Both the position numbers and the translations under genes were made by a program. Below are positions 7,646 through 10,689 of a stretch of 10,689 nt of DNA, piece by piece. Position 1 is the stretch's first letter; the number at the start of each line of letters is the position of its first letter. The stretch comes from Candidatus Gerdarchaeota archaeon. Lineage in GTDB: Archaea > Asgardarchaeota > Heimdallarchaeia > JABLTI01. The DNA lies in contig JAEOUJ010000242.1 of NCBI GenBank assembly GCA_016839405.1, positions 1 to 10,689 on the forward strand. The letters run 5' to 3'. The notes beneath the pieces were generated by a model. The model had not been told where the DNA came from. It ran no database searches and saw only the letters and a program-made list of their open reading frames with translations.

Positions 7646-8353
7646 ATGTCAGCAATTAATATATTATGGTTAGTTTTAGCAAGTATTGTAGCTTATTTGT
7701 TAGGATCCATTCCATTTTCTGTTTGGTTGGGGAAATTAGCTACAGGGATTGATCTTCGTGATTATCACAGTCATAATCCAGGAGGATTTAATGCTGTAAG
7801 AACTTATGGTCAAAAAATAGGAGTGCCAATAATTTTTCTAGATCAATTTAAGGGAATTTTAACAATAGCACTTGTTGATCATCTCTTCTCTTTATCTTAT
7901 TTTGAAACTTCATATGAGAAGAATTTCATTCACACTATTGGGTGTATACTTGCTCCTGCAATGTGTATAATAGGACATAATTATTCTATTTGGTTAAAAT
8001 TTAAAGGTGGTCAAGGTTTAGGAGTTTATATGGGAGTTTTAATGTATATGAATCCCTTACTACTTTTCATCTTCTTTACTCTTTATACAATATTCTATGT
8101 TGGATTTAAAATTTCAACAAATCAAGCAGGAGCAATTGTTGTTTTACTATGTTTTCCAATAGCGTTGTTCTTACCATTGGGACCTCCATGGAGTAATATA
8201 TTACTAGATTGGGTAGTGGTGGGAAAAGGCATTTTTTTCCTCACTCAAGCATTCATTATAATATCAATGGATTTTGCAATGTTAATTAGAAGTTTACATA
8301 ATTCGATTTTTGAATCTAATATTACTAAAGAACAAGCTTTTAGAAAAAATTAA
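7646..8353 (+). CDS. plsY: PlsY-type glycerol-3-phosphate acyltransferase
   Basis: The protein is 235 residues from this ATG; a TTG three codons upstream at 7637 is the alternative. It is a polytopic membrane protein with the PlsY motifs. Motif 1 is GSIPFSVWLGK (about 20-30). Motif 2 is HNPGGFNAVRTYG (43-55), replacing the usual SGNxGATNxxR. Motif 3 is GHNYSIWLKFKGGQG (110-124), in which the usual second Lys of FKGGKG is Gln. PlsY transfers an acyl chain from acyl-phosphate to position 1 of glycerol-3-phosphate, the first acylation of bacterial-type phospholipids. In an archaeon this is notable, although PlsY-like genes are reported in some Asgard lineages. The changes in motifs 2 and 3 could alter the acceptor or donor. 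A DegV-family gene, a candidate fatty-acid carrier for the same pathway, converges on it. Confidence 0.85.
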   Translation: MSAINILWLVLASIVAYLLGSIPFSVWLGKLATGIDLRDYHSHNPGGFNAVRTYGQKIGVPIIFLDQFKGILTIALVDHLFSLSYFETSYEKNFIHTIGCILAPAMCIIGHNYSIWLKFKGGQGLGVYMGVLMYMNPLLLFIFFTLYTIFYVGFKISTNQAGAIVVLLCFPIALFLPLGPPWSNILLDWVVVGKGIFFLTQAFIIISMDFAMLIRSLHNSIFESNITKEQAFRKN

Positions 8354-8357
8354 GGAA

Positions 8358-8376
8358 TTTGGAGTATTTCTCCAAA
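8358..8376 (+). terminator. Hairpin between plsY and the DegV gene
   Basis: A perfect 7-bp stem, TTTGGAG with CTCCAAA, around TATTT starts 5 bases after the plsY stop and is followed by CTTCTTATTTTAAT. It lies in a 47-base convergent gap and may end transcription from either side. Confidence 0.5.
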
Positions 8377-8400
8377 CTTCTTATTTTAATAAAGAAAAAT

Positions 8401-9294
8401 CTACTTCATTAACCATTTCTCATTCCAATTGCCAATGTAACTTAGACAAATAGCTTTTGTTCCTGCATAGACACTCATTATAGGTCCAGCTTCTTTATAA
8501 TGAATATTCATATCATTAAAATTAGCGTCAATCATTGTATCATAGATTTTTTTGGTAATGTCATTGTGATTTATATGTGTTAAGAAAATATCATCAGTTA
8601 CACATTCATTCATAATTTTTTTGCAAAAGGTAGTTAATTGCTCGTTAAGGTTTTTTGTTCCTTTGAAGGTACCTAACGGACTTGGCAATCCATCAACAAA
8701 GTGAATAGATGGTATAATGTTAAATGTTGAAGCTAAGAGTTTTTTTGCACGGCCAATTCGTCCACCATAGTACAAATATTTCAAATCATTCATGATTACT
8801 ATTGTTCTTACCCAAGGATTTATTGCTTCAAGATGAGCGAGAATTTCTTTTTTCGTTTTGCCTTTTTTTGTCATCTTTGCAGCCTCGAGAGCTTGAATTC
8901 CTGATCCATGCATAATACGTTTAGTGTCAAAAATCGTAATGTCTCTATCACTGTAACCATTATTTGCTATATTTTGAGCAAGTTTAATCGTTCCAGCCAT
9001 TTCTGATGCTTGAAAAATAGCTATAACTGATGAAGATTTTTTTAGTGCTTCATCGAATGTTTTGTGGAATTCTCTAGGAGTAGGCAATGATGTTGTTGGT
9101 AAATCCTCTTTGGTAGACATGGCAATTTGAGAACATAATTCGTCAAGAGAAATAGTACATTTTTCATTATGCCAGATACGGTGAACCTCATCACCAGAAA
9201 TTATTCGATAAGGAATAGTTAGAATATCATATTCCTCAATTTGATCTTTTGAGAGGTCATTAACACCATCTGTTATAATAGCTGTAAGAGCCAC
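8401..9294 (-). CDS. DegV family protein (FakB-like fatty-acid-binding protein)
   Basis: This 297-residue protein matches DegV across its length. IITDGVNDLS (6-15) replaces the usual TDSxxDL. TTSLPTPREF (67-76) corresponds to the TSxPs lipid-head site, and FQASEMAGTIKLA (94-106) to the SxxSGTyxsA loop. LKYLYYGGRIGRA (171-183) and GPIMSVYAGTKAI (270-282) follow the family pattern. In bacteria, DegV/FakB proteins hold a fatty acid while the kinase FakA phosphorylates it to acyl-phosphate, the substrate of PlsY and PlsX. The adjacent convergent plsY supports that role here, although no FakA-like gene is in the window and several motif residues differ from the canonical ones. The start is GTG; AAGGAG at 9304-9309 with a 9-base spacer supports it. 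Two dyads lie farther upstream. Confidence 0.87.
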   Translation of the reverse strand: MALTAIITDGVNDLSKDQIEEYDILTIPYRIISGDEVHRIWHNEKCTISLDELCSQIAMSTKEDLPTTSLPTPREFHKTFDEALKKSSSVIAIFQASEMAGTIKLAQNIANNGYSDRDITIFDTKRIMHGSGIQALEAAKMTKKGKTKKEILAHLEAINPWVRTIVIMNDLKYLYYGGRIGRAKKLLASTFNIIPSIHFVDGLPSPLGTFKGTKNLNEQLTTFCKKIMNECVTDDIFLTHINHNDITKKIYDTMIDANFNDMNIHYKEAGPIMSVYAGTKAICLSYIGNWNEKWLMK

Positions 9295-9333
9295 TAATAA
9301 TAACTCCTTATAGTTGTAATAGTTAGTAATTAA

Positions 9334-9346
9334 GGGATGTTATCCC
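9334..9346. promoter_or_regulatory. Dyad upstream of the DegV gene
   Basis: GGGATGTTATCCC is a perfect 5-base inverted repeat with a 3-base spacer, 40 bases before the GTG start. It may be an operator in the promoter or leader; nothing else here identifies the binder. Confidence 0.35.
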
Positions 9347-9353
9347 AAACTAA

Positions 9354-9369
9354 ATTGGTACCAACCAAT
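9354..9369. promoter_or_regulatory. Second dyad upstream of the DegV gene
   Basis: ATTGGTACCAACCAAT has 6-base arms around ACCA and contains the perfect palindrome TTGGTACCAA. It lies 8 bases from the neighbouring dyad. The pair sits in the only promoter region available to the DegV gene. Confidence 0.35.
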
Positions 9370-9419
9370 CATTAAATGTTGTGATTATAATTTGAAAATG
9401 AGTTAAAGGTTATAATCTA

Positions 9420-9788
9420 TCAACTAGTATCTATCCAATAAACACGCCATTCAGAAACTTTGTTCTCACGTATTTTAGCAGTCCAAATGCTCGGGCCATT
9501 TAGTTTGGGTTCATTTGAACAAGTAGAATAACCATTAATGATTACAACATTTTCATTTACAAAAATGCTAGTGAAAATATTTTGATAATCAGGATAACTA
9601 TCGAAGAAATTTCGCCAACCTTTAGTCATTTCAGCTTTACCTTTTGTTATATCGCCAGAATTATCGATAAATGTATGATCATCTGTCATAAGAATTGATA
9701 AACCTTCTAAATCTCTTTCATTTATTTTCTCATTAAATGCTAAAGCAATATACATCAAATGAGATGAATTTAGCATTTTTTCGGGCAA
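9420..9788 (-). CDS. NTF2/SnoaL-like domain protein
   Basis: This 122-residue single-domain protein has the alpha+beta cone pattern of the SnoaL/NTF2-like superfamily. A helix pair (AFNEKINERDLEGLSILM) precedes DDHTFIDNSGDITKGKAEM. WRNFFDSYPDYQNIFTSIFV comes next, and final strands end EWRVYWID. D/H residues near 36-38 are typical cavity residues in this fold. The family includes isomerases, polyketide cyclases and many non-enzymatic ligand binders, so no reaction is assigned. TTG is the likely start: GGAGG on this strand (9799-9803) lies 10 bases upstream, while the next Met codon is 22 bases from it. It follows the structured small-transcript region on the same strand. Confidence 0.8.
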   Translation of the reverse strand: MPEKMLNSSHLMYIALAFNEKINERDLEGLSILMTDDHTFIDNSGDITKGKAEMTKGWRNFFDSYPDYQNIFTSIFVNENVVIINGYSTCSNEPKLNGPSIWTAKIRENKVSEWRVYWIDTS

Positions 9789-9880
9789 ATTTATCTTTCC
9801 TCCAAAAATTAGTGCTAAATTACAATTGAAAAAGTTATTGCATTAATGAATAAAAAATGAAATTATAATTAGGTAAATAT

Positions 9881-9907
9881 TGATTGAGAAGAAATACTCC
9901 TCAATCA
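9881..9907 (-). terminator. 3' hairpin A of small module 2
   Basis: Arms TGATTGAG and CTCAATCA are extended inward on the minus-strand RNA by G-U, A-U and G-C pairs to an 11-bp stem with a 5-base loop. On the plus strand the wobble position becomes A-C, so the helix favours minus-strand RNA. It lies downstream of the small basic ORF and is followed by AT-rich sequence. Its stem is shared with the hairpin at 10201-10231. It could be a terminator or an RNA-stabilising end. Confidence 0.55.
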
Positions 9908-9976
9908 CAAATTAGAAAAAAAATTAAAGAGTCCAGTAAATACGATAATCGTTATTTTTAATAGGATATATCTTGA

Positions 9977-10051
9977 CTACTTCTTCTTTTTTGGTTGTTG
10001 TTTTGGTTGTTGTTTTGGTTTTTGTTTTGGAGTTGGTTTCTTCTTTGACAT
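9977..10051 (-). CDS. 24-residue Lys/Pro/Gln-rich basic peptide
   Basis: ATG at 10051 is preceded on this strand by GAGGTG (10059-10064) with a 7-base spacer, one of the best SD-start pairs in the window. The product begins MSKKKPTPKQ, continues with two PKQQ repeats and ends PKKKK before TAG. It has 12 Lys, 5 Pro and 5 Gln, with no acidic, hydrophobic or aromatic residue apart from the initiator Met. It should be disordered and bind nucleic acid or another polyanion. The composition recalls basic tails of archaeal ribosomal proteins such as S25e, but nothing follows it. It sits between a promoter-like element plus 5' hairpin and a 3' hairpin, so it appears to be a stand-alone small gene. Chance translation of a low-complexity tract remains possible. 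Confidence 0.5.
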   Translation of the reverse strand: MSKKKPTPKQKPKQQPKQQPKKKK

Positions 10052-10072
10052 TAAGATTCACCTCGTTTCAAA

Positions 10073-10086
10073 AGGATAAATATCCT
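10073..10086 (-). promoter_or_regulatory. Hairpin just upstream of the small ORF's SD
   Basis: AGGATA and TATCCT form a 6-bp stem with a 2-base loop, ending 8 bases before the GAGGTG. Part of it can instead pair with AATAGGATAT (9960-9969) beyond the stop codon, so alternative leader folds are possible. Confidence 0.35.
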
Positions 10087-10091
10087 ATTGA

Positions 10092-10112
10092 GATTAGAAA
10101 AAAATTCTAATC
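10092..10112 (-). repeat. 5' hairpin of small module 2
   Basis: Arms GATTAGAA and TTCTAATC form an 8-bp stem with a 5-base loop. It lies 23 bases downstream of the 28-bp promoter-like repeat, near the expected RNA 5' end. The same stem occurs at 10373-10394 at the same distance from the other repeat copy. Confidence 0.55.
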
Positions 10113-10135
10113 AAAGTAATTCCTTCTGTCGTTTT

Positions 10136-10163
10136 AGTATTTAAACTGTACGCCGAAAGTATT
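10136..10163 (-). promoter_or_regulatory. 28-bp promoter-like repeat, copy 1
   Basis: It is identical to 10418-10445 at 26 of 28 positions. On the minus strand it reads AATACTTTCGGC, then a short spacer, then CAGTTTAAATACT. TTTAAATA (10138-10145) is a good archaeal TATA box, with the upstream part in the BRE region. A start about 25 bases on falls at the 5' hairpin. Confidence 0.55.
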
Positions 10164-10200
10164 CAATCCCAATAATTTAGTATAAAATAATGGTTTTTTA

Positions 10201-10231
10201 TGTGATTGAGAAGTACTGCTCCTCAATCACA
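10201..10231 (-). terminator. 3' hairpin B of small module 1
   Basis: Arms TGTGATTGAG and CTCAATCACA plus three inner pairs (one G-U on the minus strand) give a 13-bp stem with a 5-base loop. The stem matches hairpin A but the loop differs, and the minus strand continues into ATAAAAAACC. It probably marks the 3' end of the small RNA from module 1. Confidence 0.55.
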
Positions 10232-10372
10232 GTTTGGAATAGTTTTAGAAGCCCTTTAGAGAGAAGTTTTTCACGAGGTGAGAAGAAACATTACTGTTAT
10301 TTCTCTCTTTCTGGTCTTCTATTTTGTTTGTTGTTGTTGAGATTATTACATCTATATTCTCAATTCTATTAC

Positions 10373-10394
10373 AATTAGAATCTTCATTCTAATC
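10373..10394 (-). repeat. 5' hairpin of small module 1
   Basis: ATTAGAAT and ATTCTAAT form an 8-bp stem with a 4-base loop, extended by one G-U pair in minus-strand RNA. It lies 23 bases from the promoter-like repeat, exactly as in module 2. Confidence 0.55.
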
Positions 10395-10417
10395 AAATAT
10401 TTACAATCAGTGATTCA

Positions 10418-10445
10418 AGTATTTAAGCTGTATGCCGAAAGTATT
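10418..10445 (-). promoter_or_regulatory. 28-bp promoter-like repeat, copy 2
   Basis: This is the second copy of the element at 10136-10163, with two transitions. The TATA part reads CTTAAATA on the minus strand. Sequence similarity stops at the element edges, as expected for a conserved promoter rather than a recent duplication. Confidence 0.55.
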
Positions 10446-10505
10446 GACTTTAATGAATATTCAAAAAAATTCCCTCAAAAAATTAGCGGTTATCTATAGT
10501 GGGTG

Positions 10506-10525
10506 TTTGAGAAATATTTCTCAAA
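10506..10525. repeat. Perfect 20-bp palindrome
   Basis: TTTGAGAAATATTTCTCAAA is fully self-complementary and is followed by TTTTTGAG. It shares the TTGAGAA/TTCTCAA core with hairpins A and B but lacks their loop. It lies upstream of a TATA-like GTTTAAGAAT (about 10537) serving the right-edge ORF, so it could be that gene's operator or an isolated terminator. Confidence 0.45.
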
Positions 10526-10575
10526 TTTTTGAGAAAGTTTAAGAATTACCGGAATATCATTAAACAGTGGAGATA

Positions 10576-10689
10576 ATGTATCGTTTCAAGAGATTATAGA
10601 CAAAATTTGCAGTATTAACAATTCTAAGTGTAATGTTTTTTGCAATAATTTCAACTGAAGGAGTAATTAACTCGTATAATAGTTTATCC
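10576..10689 (+). CDS. Right-edge ORF with signal-peptide-like start and in-frame TAG (partial)
   Basis: From ATG 10576 the frame reads MYRFKRL, then TAG at 10597-10599, then TKFAVLTILSVMFFAIISTE and on to the edge. Ignoring the TAG, this is a classic signal peptide: basic start, hydrophobic core, small residues near a cleavage site. GGAG lies only 3 bases before the ATG, and a GTG at 10567 is in frame. The first start codon after the TAG is ATG 10630, which would lose the basic part. It is either a mutated gene, a later start, or a sequence error. Confidence 0.35.

Larger units (their letters stand above)
10201..10397 (-). ncRNA. Candidate small RNA (module 1), about 197 nt
   Basis: The span is bounded by a promoter-like repeat and 5' hairpin on one side and the 3' hairpin on the other, with the same architecture as the adjacent small-ORF module. 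I find no ORF with an SD inside it: the only ATG frames on this strand are 11 codons or shorter. An internal stem pairs AGAGAGAA (10258-10265) with TTCTCTCT (10301-10308). Inside it a small hairpin (TCAC with GTGA) presents CTC, within TCACCTCGT. That 9-mer is the exact complement of ACGAGGTGA around the SD of the neighbouring small ORF. Both ends are inferred from sequence only. It could be a regulatory RNA or a decayed duplicate of the coding module. Confidence 0.4.

Noticed and set aside
10190..10378. 62-codon plus-strand ORF across the small-RNA module
   Set aside because: It crosses hairpin B and the minus-strand structured region, has no SD at its start, and reads as cysteine- and leucine-rich shadow sequence.
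9881..10445. CRISPR array or insertion sequence
   Set aside because: The repeats are only two copies, of mixed types, spaced about 280-320 bases, with no transposase and no regular spacers.
10597..10599. TAG read as pyrrolysine
   Set aside because: TAG is an ordinary stop of several genes in this window and the codon lies inside a signal peptide, an unlikely place for a functional pyrrolysine.

Overview
The window is AT-rich and gene-dense, with genes on both strands. It looks archaeal. The start regions carry TATA-like boxes about 25 bases before likely transcript starts, leaders are short or absent beside some Shine-Dalgarno (SD) starts, and one divergent promoter is flanked by dyad operators placed as for an archaeal repressor. 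A PlsY-type acyltransferase, a DegV protein, a GH16 glucanase and a small GDCCVxC protein together would fit an Asgard-type (Lokiarchaeota-like) archaeon. That placement is inference; no rRNA, tRNA or marker gene is present to settle it.

Left part (1-3616): a serine hydrolase of the beta-lactamase (class C/PBP) family is cut by the left edge. Convergent to it are a nine-cysteine GDCCVxC zinc-ribbon-like protein and an MBL-fold hydrolase. Divergent from the MBL gene is a membrane-anchored GH16 beta-glucanase with an intact ExDxxE active site.

Middle (3651-7286): a winged-helix regulator is divergent from a 12-TM MFS exporter. The gap between them holds two near-identical dyads (ATTCCA-N3-TGGAAT) bracketing a TATA box, a weaker related dyad, and a possible 36-codon leader ORF with a strong SD that overlaps the exporter start. 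A strong terminator and an unrecognised four-TM protein with a long cytosolic domain follow.

Right-middle (7287-9788): a roughly 100-codon ORF broken by two +1 frameshifts, then PlsY (acyl-phosphate:glycerol-phosphate acyltransferase). Convergent to PlsY lies a DegV/FakB-like fatty-acid-binding protein. The pair suggests fatty acid to acyl-phosphate to acyl-glycerol-phosphate chemistry. An NTF2/SnoaL-like protein follows on the minus strand.

Right end (9805-10689): almost without long ORFs but highly structured. Two tandem minus-strand modules share a 28-bp promoter-like element, a 5' hairpin at the same 23-bp distance, and a 3' hairpin with conserved stem and variable 5-base loop; their interiors differ. 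One encodes a 24-residue Lys/Pro/Gln peptide with a textbook SD. The other has no convincing ORF and may be a structured small RNA carrying a 9-base complement of the first module's SD. This is the most novel-looking part of the window. The right edge starts a signal-peptide-like reading frame interrupted by an in-frame TAG.
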